Program-made: the position numbers and the translations under genes | Origin: Rhizobiaceae bacterium | GTDB taxonomy: Bacteria; Pseudomonadota; Alphaproteobacteria; Rhizobiales; Rhizobiaceae | Direction: 5' to 3' | Assembly: GCA_028279875.1 (NCBI GenBank) | Contig: JANQMU010000128.1 | Coordinates: 1-34,463 of the forward strand | Length of the DNA stretch: 34,463 nucleotides | Shown: positions 26,566-34,463 of the stretch, piece after piece | Layout of the letters: each line of letters starts with the position of its first letter | Numbering within the stretch: position 1 is the stretch's first letter | The notes under the pieces: generated by a model | Told to the model about the DNA's origin: nothing | The model's input: the letters and a program-made list of their open reading frames with translations, nothing else | Database searches by the model: none

Positions 26566-26606
26566 CCACCCTCACCCGTCGCCGAAAGCGGCTGACCTCA
26601 GGGTGG
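26566..26606 (-). promoter_or_regulatory. 5'-leader hairpin of tpsA2
   Basis: CCACCCT pairs with AGGGTGG (7 bp) and, inside, GTC-GCCG with CGGC-T-GAC around an AAAG loop. It is placed like the hairpin before tpsA1 but its stem sequence is different. Confidence 0.5.
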
Positions 26607-26620
26607 TTCACCAATTGCTA

Positions 26621-26649
26621 AGGTTAAGGAAACGTCAATTTTTGGACAA
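26621..26649 (-). promoter_or_regulatory. Candidate tpsA2 promoter
   Basis: TTGTCC (26644-26649), a 17-bp spacer and TAACCT (26621-26626) on the minus strand match the block upstream of tpsA1, inside a stretch of strong similarity between the two intergenic regions. Confidence 0.45.
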
Positions 26650-26713
26650 TACTTGATGAATAAATCCTTAATTTTCCTCGATTTATGGTAAACAGGGAAT
26701 CGCGACAATTCGT

Positions 26714-26736
26714 TTCGAGTTTAACTAAAATTCGAG
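26714..26736. promoter_or_regulatory. Dyad (operator candidate), diverged copy
   Basis: Arms TTCGAGTTT and AAATTCGAG with spacer AACTA correspond to the perfect dyad at 15679-15701. The outermost pair and one inner pair no longer match, as might be expected if control of the dead tpsB copy is no longer selected. Confidence 0.4.
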
Positions 26737-26837
26737 ACAGGTTTTACGTTTCAGCTTGTGCAGACGGCTGTCCCGTGGTTTTGGATCGCATTCGCGCATA
26801 AGTAGTAGTCCGCTGTTTTGCTTACATATTTTAGCAA

Positions 26838-26960
26838 TCGGCTCCGTGCCGATCGGCATGGAGGAGACCAGCCTTTTCGACCGCATCTCAGACCCCGGCA
26901 AATCGCCAATGATCCGGTCCACTGGTCGGCGGCTTGTTCCGTCTGGCCAGGAAATACTGA
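26838..26960 (+). pseudogene. tpsB remnant (internally deleted)
   Basis: About 120 bp align to pieces of the intact tpsB. First, codons for GSVPIGMEETSLFDRIS match GSVPVGTEGTSLFGRIS (tpsB 16698 onward). After a small deletion comes a match to IANDSFRWSVG (GCCAATGATCC..TGGTCGG), then a jump to the tpsB end, GGLFRLARKY and TGA, in another frame. Bases after the stop (CGACCGATCGGTTC) also match those after tpsB. Upstream, the divergent intergenic region is kept up to about the place where tpsB would start. So the N-terminal third, the POTRA domain and most of the barrel are deleted and no function is left. It occupies most of the otherwise gene-free 26513-27027. Confidence 0.85.
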
Positions 26961-27027
26961 CGACCGATCGGTTCGATAAGCCTGCAATCGCGGTGCGCGC
27001 CGATCGACGCGAGCACCGGAGTATCGA

Positions 27028-30000
27028 TCACAGATCGAGGTTCGACAGATAGCGGTCAAGCCAGAGAGATATGTCCGAACCGGATTCGGAGGCCGTGCAG
27101 ACAGGCAGTCCTTGCGGGTTGCCAGCGTCGACAACGACCGCACACCGGCCCAGCCCGAAGCGCTGCTCGAAGATGCTCCTGGCGAGGATTTCGAACACAT
27201 ATTCGGGCCGCAGGATCCAGTCGCCCGGGGTCTGCACATTGGTCGAGCGGACACCGAAGGTCGAGCGGGCCAGGAATTCCGCCAAGGCCTTGGATTCAGC
27301 ATCGGTCAGCAGGGGTTCCGGCAGGGGTTCAGGATCGGACAGAAGGAAGATCTGACCGAGCGTACTATCATCATCGAAATCGATGATCCGGCTTTCGACC
27401 TGCGAAATCAAGGCCGGCGATGCGGTTGGCGGGATGAGGACACCGTCAAACATCGCCGTATTGCCCCGGATGATCGTCGGCCGTCCCGGCGCGAAAAGAG
27501 CGCCGTCGGTGAGTTCGATGAAATTGCCCGTCTGACCCGTGAACTCGATCGTGCCGAGCGTATTGCCGACAATGCTGACGCCCGGACCGGTGAACCGCAT
27601 GCCGGTCGCCCCGCCGAGAAACCTCGCCGCGCCGGTGAAGTCGACGGCAACCCCGGCATTGCCGGCATCCGTGAGAACCTCGAAGACCATGCTGCCGGCG
27701 CCGGCGACATAGACCGCCGCGCCAAGATTCAGCCGGCCGTCGGGGCCGGAAACACCGGTATTGTCAACCAGCAGAGCGCCGCCGAGACCGGAATAGGTGC
27801 CACCGGTAATCGAAACGGTGGAGGGTGACTGGAGATGGTTGATATTGATGGCCAGTTTGTCAGCAAAGACGAGATTATCGCCGCCGATGTTGACCGTGGC
27901 CTCTCCCAGGACCCCTTTATCGAAATGGATGCCGTTCTCTATCGCCGCGATGATATCATTGTCTTCGATGGTTATCTCGCTGTCGATGACCAGCCCGTCG
28001 AATTCAATCCCTTCCTCGCCACCGGAGATCAATAAATTGTGCCACACGGCGACTGTGGCATCATTACCGACAACCTCTTCGAACTCGATGCCGCTGCCCG
28101 CACGCCCAGAAATACCCCTCCTAAGTCTATTCACAACACCGCCGTTTTGAAAAACGGTGAACGTGCCACCGACGATGCCGCCGACATTGATGCCGTCATC
28201 GCCGCCCTCAATGACTATATTGCCGCCGAACAAGACGGACTGGTTATCGACGGTCACGGTCGCCGGACCGATGGTGACATCGCTGTTCTCGACGCCGGCA
28301 AAGAAGAAGATCGCATCGTAACCTTCACCGAATATACCGTCGTTGCCGGCAATCGTGACGGTGCTTGATTCGGCATATCCAATGGCGATGCCGTCACCAA
28401 ACTGGCTGGTGCCGTCGCCGCCCCGTATCTCGGTATTGCCGACGACGGCAAAGCGCGCATTTTCGCCGATCAAGCCGGTGACAATGCCGTTTTCAAAGAA
28501 GCCCTGCACCAAGCCGTTATTCGCCACCGTGAAGCTGCCGCCGATGACATCGTCAATACTCACACCGTTGTCATCACCGAGAATTTCGTCGTTGCCGCCG
28601 AAAGTTCTGGCAGTACCATCCACAATCACCGTGGACGTGCCGATGGTAAAGTCGGTATTCGTCAGATCGGTACGAACAAAAATGCCGTCGTCGAGAAGGC
28701 CGGCAATCAGTTCATTGCCGGCGATCTGAATGATGCTGTCGGTCACCCTGCCGAGGATCCCGATTCCGTCCTCACCACCTGATATCCAGGTGTTTCCGAC
28801 AATCTGAAGGCGAGTGCCATCGGACATTGCGCTGGTAAACACTCCGGCGCCGCCTTGACCGACGATCGCTGCGTTTTCAACGATTTGAATGATGCTGTCG
28901 GTGATATCGAGGATCCCGATTCCGCCCGAGGTACCGATGATTTCTCCATTGCTGATGATGGTAATGGTACTTTCTTCGACGTCTCCGAAGCCGATACCCA
29001 CTGTATTGTCAAAAATGCCGAGGCCACCCGCTATCTCGTCATTGCCGGTGATTGTCACCTCGGCCCCGGTCAAAGTGGCCGAAAAAAGCACCGCGTCGCC
29101 ACCACCGATGGGCGTGACACTGATGGTGCTGCCATCGATGCGAACGACGTCAACAGATGAGTCGAAGCGGATTCCGTTTTGCGCAATGTCGGACATTTCG
29201 ACGCTGGAGATCGTCGTTGAACCGGTCACATTGTTGGCAACGATGCCGTCGAACAGGTCTGTAAACACACTGTTCTTGACCATGACATCGCTCGCCTCGC
29301 TGGCGTTGACGCCAGCCTCGCCGAGCTCGATGCCGATGTTCTGGCCGACAAAGGCAAAACCGTCGATGGTGACGCCGGAGACATCGCCCGCACCCGACGG
29401 ATCGGCATCTGGATTGACCGGCATCGTGTCTATTGCCGCCACCTGGAAACCATTGTCCATGTCGCCATTGTTGGCGAATGGGTCCACTCTATCGGTATCG
29501 ATGATCGTGGTTGCGCCCTCGCCGATCAGCGTCAGGCCGTTGACCCAGACCTCGACCGAGCCGCGATAGGTGCCGGATGGCACCACGACGGTCCCGACGC
29601 CGGTCGCCCCGGCGAGGTTGACGGCACGCTGTATGCTGGTGCCGAGGGTCGCGCTGCTGGCCACGATCGAACCGAAATTGATCAGCCGCAGCTGCGGATC
29701 ATCCAGATAGTGGACGATCTTGTTTTCAACCGCAATGGCTTGCGCCACCGTCAGTGCACTGCCGAGCACGCCATCGAAAGTGGCCGACGTCGCGTCAAGA
29801 ACCGGCGGGATGCCGGGAGTAAGACTCCCGCGGCTTTCAAGCCGGATATAGTCGCCGGTGATCGTGTCTGCGAACGACACATTGTTGAAGGTGTTGCCCG
29901 TCAGAAGGGTATTTGTCCCGTCGAGGACAATACCGTCCGTGCTTGTGTCAAAGACATTTCCGAGGCCGATCTCGACGGTGACGGTGTTTAGAGGATTGAC

Positions 30001-33000
30001 GCCGGTCTGGATCCGCAATCCGGTCGTCAGGCCGGCGAACCGGTTTCCCTGACTATCAAGATTCGCATCGCCGATGAGAATATTGTCGATGGGGCCGCTC
30101 GATCCGTCGACCAGAACGCCGGTGGCATTGACGGGATCGCCATCGCCGGTGAACAGGATGCCGTCGATGGTGACACCGCTGGAGGTAATCGTCATGCCAA
30201 CGTCGTTGTCGGGCACGGTCATCGTTGTGGTGTTGGTGAAACCATCGCCGATCAGGGTCAGAGGCTTGTAGACCTGCACGCCGCCGGTGAAGGTCCCGTC
30301 GCCGACATTCACGGTGGCACCAGCCGCCGCGATATCGACCGCGTCCTGAAGCTGGGCTTCACCGTTGTCACCGACAACGTTGACCGTCGTCGCCGTGCCG
30401 GTAATGCCTCCAGGTCTCATCGATTCAAGGTTGCCGTCGAGATTCACGGTGGTGGCGTCGAAATTGATCGTCGTTTCGGACTCGATATAGGCGCCGGTCA
30501 ACACATTGATCTCGGCCGCCGCCGCATTCAGCGACTTGACTGTGATGGACCCGGAATAGTTGATCGTCGACGCCGCCAGCGCGTTCATGTTCACCGCGCC
30601 GAATGCGGCGAACTTCGCACTGCCGACATTGATGTCGGTGGTGTTGCTGTCGCCTGCATCCGGATTGCCGAACGTCAGGGCGCCTGGTGTTGACCCAATT
30701 CCTGACGTGACGATGGTGTTGAGCTCGGCCTGGCTGATCACCATGTCGCCGACGCCATTGCCGATGCCGATCGAGCCGATGGTCGAGCGCAGAATGGTGA
30801 CGTTGCCGTCGGGTCCGCCGTTGCCGCCGGCGACCAGACGATCGAGGCCGGTTTCAAGGATCAGATCCTCGGCGACGACGAGAATGTCGCCGTCGATGCC
30901 GATGCTGGAAGATGTTTCTATACGGCCGTTACCGCTGATCTCGACCTCCGCGGTATCGCCGGCAACACCAAGCGCACGCAGTTCTGCATGTCCGGCGGCG
31001 CCGGAGTTGGCGCCGGTGTTCACCTCGGCCTGCACGACCACGTCATCATCGGCCTGGGCAAGGAAGTCGCCGCCATCGGTTTCAACAGTGCCGTCAATCA
31101 CCACGTCGGCATTGCCGAGACTGTCTGTGTTGAAGCCGGCGATGAACCCTATATCGCCCCCGGGGGTCGAGGTAGTGCCACCGAGAACGCTGACATCGTC
31201 GCGGGCGCGCGCTTCCAGCGCATTGAACCGATTGGTTCCGGCAAAGAACACGCCATTTTCGCCAGCGGTGGCGAGCGCGTTGAGCTGGACGAGGCCGGTG
31301 ATGGTGCCGACGGTCGAATCGATATCCCGGACGAAAATGCGATTGATCCGGTTGTCGCGACCGGGGAGGTCGCCGATGCTGCCGTCCGACGTGTCGCCGA
31401 TGATCAGCGCTGCAGCATCGATGCTCGCCAACTCGCCCTGGGTGATATGCATGCCGCTGGCGACGGACATCAGCGAGACGTCGCCATTGGTGACGCGCGC
31501 GATGACGACTGTGCCGTCGTCGCCGGTCGCGCCCTCAGCAGCGTCGATACGCTCGCCCCCGCCGGAGCCGAAGTCGATGTCGTCGGCCTGGATGAAGACA
31601 TTGCCTTCAGGGCCCGCCGGATTGACGGTGCTGAGCTGGCTGCCGTCTTCGATCTCGAATACGGAGAGGCCGCCGATGGCCAGCGTCGTAATGTGGGCAT
31701 CGCCGCCGAGGGTGCTGACGGTTGCACCCGACCGGATGCGCACGTCGTCGTCGGCCTGAGCCGAGAAACTGCCGCCGTTGGTGTTAACGTCGGCGTGGAT
31801 CAAGACGTCTGCGTCACCATTGTTTACCCGGAAGCCGGCCTCAAACCGGATGGCGCCGCCGGTCGTCGAGGTGGTGCCTGTGGAATTACGGACACGGATA
31901 TCGTCCCACGCGCGTGCTTCCAACGCATGGAACACATTGGTCCCATCGAAGAACACATCGCTGTTGGCGTTGGCCAGGGCGTTGAACTGGACGAGGCCGG
32001 TGATGGTGCCTGTGGTCGAGTCGGCATTGGCGACGAAAATGTCTCTGATCCGGTTGTCGCGACCGGCGAGGTCGCCGATGCTGCCGTCCGACGCGTCGCC
32101 GATAACCAGCGCGGCGGCGTCGATTTTCTGGAGTTCGAGCTGGCTGATATGCATGCCACTGGTGAGGTCGCCAAGCGAGACGTCGCCGTTGGTGACGCGC
32201 GCGATGACGACTGTGCCGTCGTCGTCGGTCGCGCCCTCAGCAGCGTCGATACGCTCGCCCGAGGTAAGGAAACCGAAGTCAATGTCGTCGGCTTGGATGA
32301 AGACATTGCCTGCAGCGCCCGCCGGGTTGACGGTGTTGAGCTGGCTGCGTTCTGCTATCTCGAACTCGGAGAGGGTGCCGAGGCCCAGCGTCGTAATATG
32401 GGCATCGCCGCCGTCGGTGCTGACGGTTGCAACCGTTGCAACCGTCCGGATGCGCACGTCGTCGTTGGCCTGAGCCCAGAAACTGCCCCCATTTGTATCA
32501 ACTTCAGTGTAGATAAAGATGTCTGCGTCAGGATTGTTGTCCTGGAATCCGGCCTCAAAACGGATGTCGCCGCCAGTCGTGGAGGTGTTGCCCGCGAAAA
32601 CTAAGATGGAGTCGCGGGAGCGCACTTCCAGAGCATTGAACAGGTTGGTTCCCTCGAAGAACACATCACTGTCGGCGGGAGCCAGGGCGTTGAGTTGGAC
32701 GAGGCCGGTGATGGTGCCGACCGTCGAGTCGGCGTTGTGGACCAAAATGTCGATGATCCGGTTGTCGCTGCCGGGACTGCCGATAATCAGTGATTCGGCG
32801 TCGATGTTCTGCAGGATCGCCTGGCTGAGGACGAGCCCGCCATTGTCGTCGCCCAGTGACACGTCGCCGACCGTGGTCCGCAGGAACGTGACGGTACCGC
32901 CGGTTCCATCGGCATTGATGAAAGGGTCGATCCCAGAATTAACGACAAGCTCGTCCGTCTGAAGCGTAACCGTACCTGCAAGGTTGCCGGCGGTGGTATC

Positions 33001-34463
33001 GATAAAGTCATCAGAAACAAACGAGCTACCAAAACCAAACGTTATGGTCGAGCGGCCGTCACCGCCGCGGGCGATGAGCGTTGCATCACCGCCCGACGTG
33101 CTTAACGGATCGCCGATAAAGATATCGTCGGCGGCATCGAAGATCACATGGCCACCGCCCGTATTGAGCGGCTGGCCACGAAGGATGACATCTGCCGAGG
33201 CAACCGGGGTGCCCATTGTGCCAAGGTCGCTGCCGGCGAAGAACTCGTAGTTGGTTCCGTTCGTGCCGTTGCTCTGGAACTCGGTGTTTCCGGTATCGAT
33301 CGTGTCCGCGGCTTCAATGCGGAAGGTGCCTTGCGAACCGGTGTCGTTGTTCACCGTGATCACCAGATTTTCGAACAGCACCCTGCCGGTGCCCGCGCCG
33401 GCGGCGTTCTCTGTGTTGATCGTGAACGTTCCGCCGCCGCTCAATGTGGTTTCGATTAAGCCCCTGTCTATTATCGTTGGACTGACCAGTCCCGAGCCAG
33501 AGCAGATTGCATTGGTGTTGAGGTTACCCACGCAGACATCCTCTGGATCGATCAGCATGTTCCCGGTATGCGCAACGCCGTCGATGATGCCCGTGCCCCG
33601 CGTGGATATCTCCACGAAGCCGTTGTCCCCGCCGAGCGTCGTGATCGTGCCGTGGAAATAGACCTCGTCCGTTCCCCAGACGATGACATGGCCGCCATTG
33701 CCGACGCCTGACGATGCGTCGATGATAGTCTCGGCGCCGATGACCGTGCGGTCCGCCATCGGCATGAAGCCGTTGCCGGCGGCCCCGGCATCCTCGCCGG
33801 TCAGGATCGAGACAAGATCGCCGTCCTTGAGATAGCCGATCGGGCTGTCGTCATCGAGCGGGCCGCCCTTCAAGGCGCCGCCGATCAGAACCTCTCCGCC
33901 ACCGGCCTCGCCCAGCGCCTCGATGCGCGATTTGGGGATCGGGATCTCCTCGCCGGTGATGTGGATCGTGCCGCCGGTCTCGCCCGTGCGCGTGCCGCTG
34001 GCGCGTACGCGGCCGCCGACCTTGACGCGGCCCTTGTCGCCGCCGAACAGCACGATCTTGCCGTTGCGCACGCCGACCGAATTGGCCTGTGCGACGCCCG
34101 ACATGTTGATCGCATTGTCCAGAACCCACGAGGCCTGGCTGGCCGTCATGACGATCGAACCGCCATCGGCTTCCACCGTGCCCGAATTGCTGACCAGCGC
34201 CTCGGCGGTCGTGCCGTCACGGCGCTTCGGCGCCGTCTTCGTTGGTTCGGTAATCGTGAAGGCGACAAGCCCGTCGCCACTGAAGTCGATCGTATGGGCT
34301 TCCCCTGCCCCGAGAATCACCGTGCCGAGATTGGCGCGGATCAGGCCCGAGTTCTCGACGCCGGGTGCCACCAGTGCGGCAAGGCCCGTATCGCGCACCG
34401 TGATCATGCCCTCATTGCTGACCATGGCATCGGGCAGGCCCGGCCGGTCGAAGATCAGCCGGT
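27028..34463 (-). CDS. TpsA3: giant two-partner secretion exoprotein (5' end outside window)
   Basis: The frame is open to the right edge of the window, so the start (about 140 codons by comparison with TpsA2) is missing and 2478 residues are visible. It begins within the TPS domain (RLIFDRPGLPDAMVSNEG). The GEEIPIPKSRIEALGEAGGGE segment and a Cys pair after DPEDVC follow. Then come three copies of the 0.7-kb module and a SIQRAVNLAG...VPSGTYRGSVEVWV opening. Beta-helix rungs and the GGTYSGLGGALLVDNTGV cassette precede the C-terminal segment ending SLWLDRYLSNLDL. Two cysteines 14 residues apart lie in that segment (27142 and 27097). The linker before it (SDPEPLPEPLLTDAESKALA) is unlike those of TpsA1 and TpsA2. 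It is the closest relative of TpsA2 in the window. Its own divergent partner, if any, would lie beyond base 34463. Confidence 0.9.
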   Translation of the reverse strand, partial: RLIFDRPGLPDAMVSNEGMITVRDTGLAALVAPGVENSGLIRANLGTVILGAGEAHTIDFSGDGLVAFTITEPTKTAPKRRDGTTAEALVSNSGTVEADGGSIVMTASQASWVLDNAINMSGVAQANSVGVRNGKIVLFGGDKGRVKVGGRVRASGTRTGETGGTIHITGEEIPIPKSRIEALGEAGGGEVLIGGALKGGPLDDDSPIGYLKDGDLVSILTGEDAGAAGNGFMPMADRTVIGAETIIDASSGVGNGGHVIVWGTDEVYFHGTITTLGGDNGFVEISTRGTGIIDGVAHTGNMLIDPEDVCVGNLNTNAICSGSGLVSPTIIDRGLIETTLSGGGTFTINTENAAGAGTGRVLFENLVITVNNDTGSQGTFRIEAADTIDTGNTEFQSNGTNGTNYEFFAGSDLGTMGTPVASADVILRGQPLNTGGGHVIFDAADDIFIGDPLSTSGGDATLIARGGDGRSTITFGFGSSFVSDDFIDTTAGNLAGTVTLQTDELVVNSGIDPFINADGTGGTVTFLRTTVGDVSLGDDNGGLVLSQAILQNIDAESLIIGSPGSDNRIIDILVHNADSTVGTITGLVQLNALAPADSDVFFEGTNLFNALEVRSRDSILVFAGNTSTTGGDIRFEAGFQDNNPDADIFIYTEVDTNGGSFWAQANDDVRIRTVATVATVSTDGGDAHITTLGLGTLSEFEIAERSQLNTVNPAGAAGNVFIQADDIDFGFLTSGERIDAAEGATDDDGTVVIARVTNGDVSLGDLTSGMHISQLELQKIDAAALVIGDASDGSIGDLAGRDNRIRDIFVANADSTTGTITGLVQFNALANANSDVFFDGTNVFHALEARAWDDIRVRNSTGTTSTTGGAIRFEAGFRVNNGDADVLIHADVNTNGGSFSAQADDDVRIRSGATVSTLGGDAHITTLAIGGLSVFEIEDGSQLSTVNPAGPEGNVFIQADDIDFGSGGGERIDAAEGATGDDGTVVIARVTNGDVSLMSVASGMHITQGELASIDAAALIIGDTSDGSIGDLPGRDNRINRIFVRDIDSTVGTITGLVQLNALATAGENGVFFAGTNRFNALEARARDDVSVLGGTTSTPGGDIGFIAGFNTDSLGNADVVIDGTVETDGGDFLAQADDDVVVQAEVNTGANSGAAGHAELRALGVAGDTAEVEISGNGRIETSSSIGIDGDILVVAEDLILETGLDRLVAGGNGGPDGNVTILRSTIGSIGIGNGVGDMVISQAELNTIVTSGIGSTPGALTFGNPDAGDSNTTDINVGSAKFAAFGAVNMNALAASTINYSGSITVKSLNAAAAEINVLTGAYIESETTINFDATTVNLDGNLESMRPGGITGTATTVNVVGDNGEAQLQDAVDIAAAGATVNVGDGTFTGGVQVYKPLTLIGDGFTNTTTMTVPDNDVGMTITSSGVTIDGILFTGDGDPVNATGVLVDGSSGPIDNILIGDANLDSQGNRFAGLTTGLRIQTGVNPLNTVTVEIGLGNVFDTSTDGIVLDGTNTLLTGNTFNNVSFADTITGDYIRLESRGSLTPGIPPVLDATSATFDGVLGSALTVAQAIAVENKIVHYLDDPQLRLINFGSIVASSATLGTSIQRAVNLAGATGVGTVVVPSGTYRGSVEVWVNGLTLIGEGATTIIDTDRVDPFANNGDMDNGFQVAAIDTMPVNPDADPSGAGDVSGVTIDGFAFVGQNIGIELGEAGVNASEASDVMVKNSVFTDLFDGIVANNVTGSTTISSVEMSDIAQNGIRFDSSVDVVRIDGSTISVTPIGGGDAVLFSATLTGAEVTITGNDEIAGGLGIFDNTVGIGFGDVEESTITIISNGEIIGTSGGIGILDITDSIIQIVENAAIVGQGGAGVFTSAMSDGTRLQIVGNTWISGGEDGIGILGRVTDSIIQIAGNELIAGLLDDGIFVRTDLTNTDFTIGTSTVIVDGTARTFGGNDEILGDDNGVSIDDVIGGSFTVANNGLVQGFFENGIVTGLIGENARFAVVGNTEIRGGDGTSQFGDGIAIGYAESSTVTIAGNDGIFGEGYDAIFFFAGVENSDVTIGPATVTVDNQSVLFGGNIVIEGGDDGINVGGIVGGTFTVFQNGGVVNRLRRGISGRAGSGIEFEEVVGNDATVAVWHNLLISGGEEGIEFDGLVIDSEITIEDNDIIAAIENGIHFDKGVLGEATVNIGGDNLVFADKLAININHLQSPSTVSITGGTYSGLGGALLVDNTGVSGPDGRLNLGAAVYVAGAGSMVFEVLTDAGNAGVAVDFTGAARFLGGATGMRFTGPGVSIVGNTLGTIEFTGQTGNFIELTDGALFAPGRPTIIRGNTAMFDGVLIPPTASPALISQVESRIIDFDDDSTLGQIFLLSDPEPLPEPLLTDAESKALAEFLARSTFGVRSTNVQTPGDWILRPEYVFEILARSIFEQRFGLGRCAVVVDAGNPQGLPVCTASESGSDISLWLDRYLSNLDL
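31271..31972 (-). repeat. 0.70-kb tandem module in tpsA3, copy c
   Basis: The module runs between successive VQLNALA-coding motifs (702 bp). It shares long runs with the next copy, for example the stretch coding DGTVVIARVTNGDVSL and the ERIDAAEGAT segment. Confidence 0.75.
31973..32680 (-). repeat. 0.71-kb tandem module in tpsA3, copy b
   Basis: This is a 708-bp unit next to copy c; a further copy lies on its 5' side (from 32681). tpsA2 has one unit fewer, so one duplication or loss separates the two genes. Copy b also carries a short TVATVAT duplication (near 32430) absent from the others. Confidence 0.75.
34010..34463 (-). repeat. TPS-domain repeat block, copy 3 (partial)
   Basis: This is the visible part of the third near-identical TPS-domain block, cut by the window edge. 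Confidence 0.8.

Noticed and set aside
26751..27302. Minus-strand frame across the end of tpsA3 and the tpsB remnant
   Set aside because: It overlaps the tpsA3 coding region in another frame and has no domain; the match to tpsB is on the + strand.
4941..34463. Contact-dependent inhibition (CdiA/CdiB) locus
   Set aside because: The three C-termini are alike and not variable toxins, no VENN motif is seen, and no small immunity gene follows any tpsA.

Overview
The window looks like a GC-rich alphaproteobacterial chromosome segment, probably Hyphomicrobiales or a relative. The pointers are an IalB-family periplasmic protein, GC-rich codon use throughout, and a TTAA-N7-TTAA (CtrA-like) box. No rRNA, tRNA, transposase, integrase or CRISPR array was recognised. 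Everything rests on reading the sequence; no database search was run.

Region 1 (1-4740) holds ordinary genes. The 3' end of an SLBB-type polysaccharide export gene (+) converges with rsgA (-), which encodes a ribosome-assembly GTPase. Upstream of rsgA, on the same strand, is a 17-codon open frame with a perfect Shine-Dalgarno, followed within 10 nt by a terminator-like hairpin. This is attenuator-like geometry. Next comes a CDGSH / Fer4_19 / CDGSH iron-sulfur protein (+). Then an ABC-F ATPase (+), preceded by a structured leader and a possible overlapping upstream ORF. A bidirectional terminator separates it from an IalB-like exported protein (-).

Region 2 (4907-34463) is the remarkable part: a two-partner secretion (type Vb) array of more than 29 kb. 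The order is tpsA1 (-, 3513 aa), divergent intergenic region, tpsB (+, 583 aa, intact), tpsA2 (-, 2963 aa), a second copy of the same divergent intergenic region, a gutted tpsB remnant (pseudogene), and tpsA3 (-, at least 2478 aa, 5' end cut by the window). This can be read as tandem duplication of a [tpsA, divergent promoter, tpsB] unit. One tpsB copy then collapsed to about 120 bp while both flanking giant exoproteins kept open frames.

The three TpsA proteins share a nearly identical signal peptide plus TPS domain and a conserved C-terminal segment of about 70 residues ending DRYLS(N/T)LDL. They differ between these ends, where they are built from tandem parallel beta-helix modules (about 1.5 kb units in tpsA1, about 0.7 kb units in tpsA2 and tpsA3). 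The expected pathway is Sec export, recognition of the TPS domain by the POTRA domain of TpsB, passage through the TpsB barrel, and folding into long surface beta-helices. Because the TPS domains are so alike, the one intact TpsB could plausibly serve all three. The duplicated divergent intergenic regions keep a promoter-like block, a dyad, and a 5'-leader hairpin whose stem sequence differs while the structure is kept.
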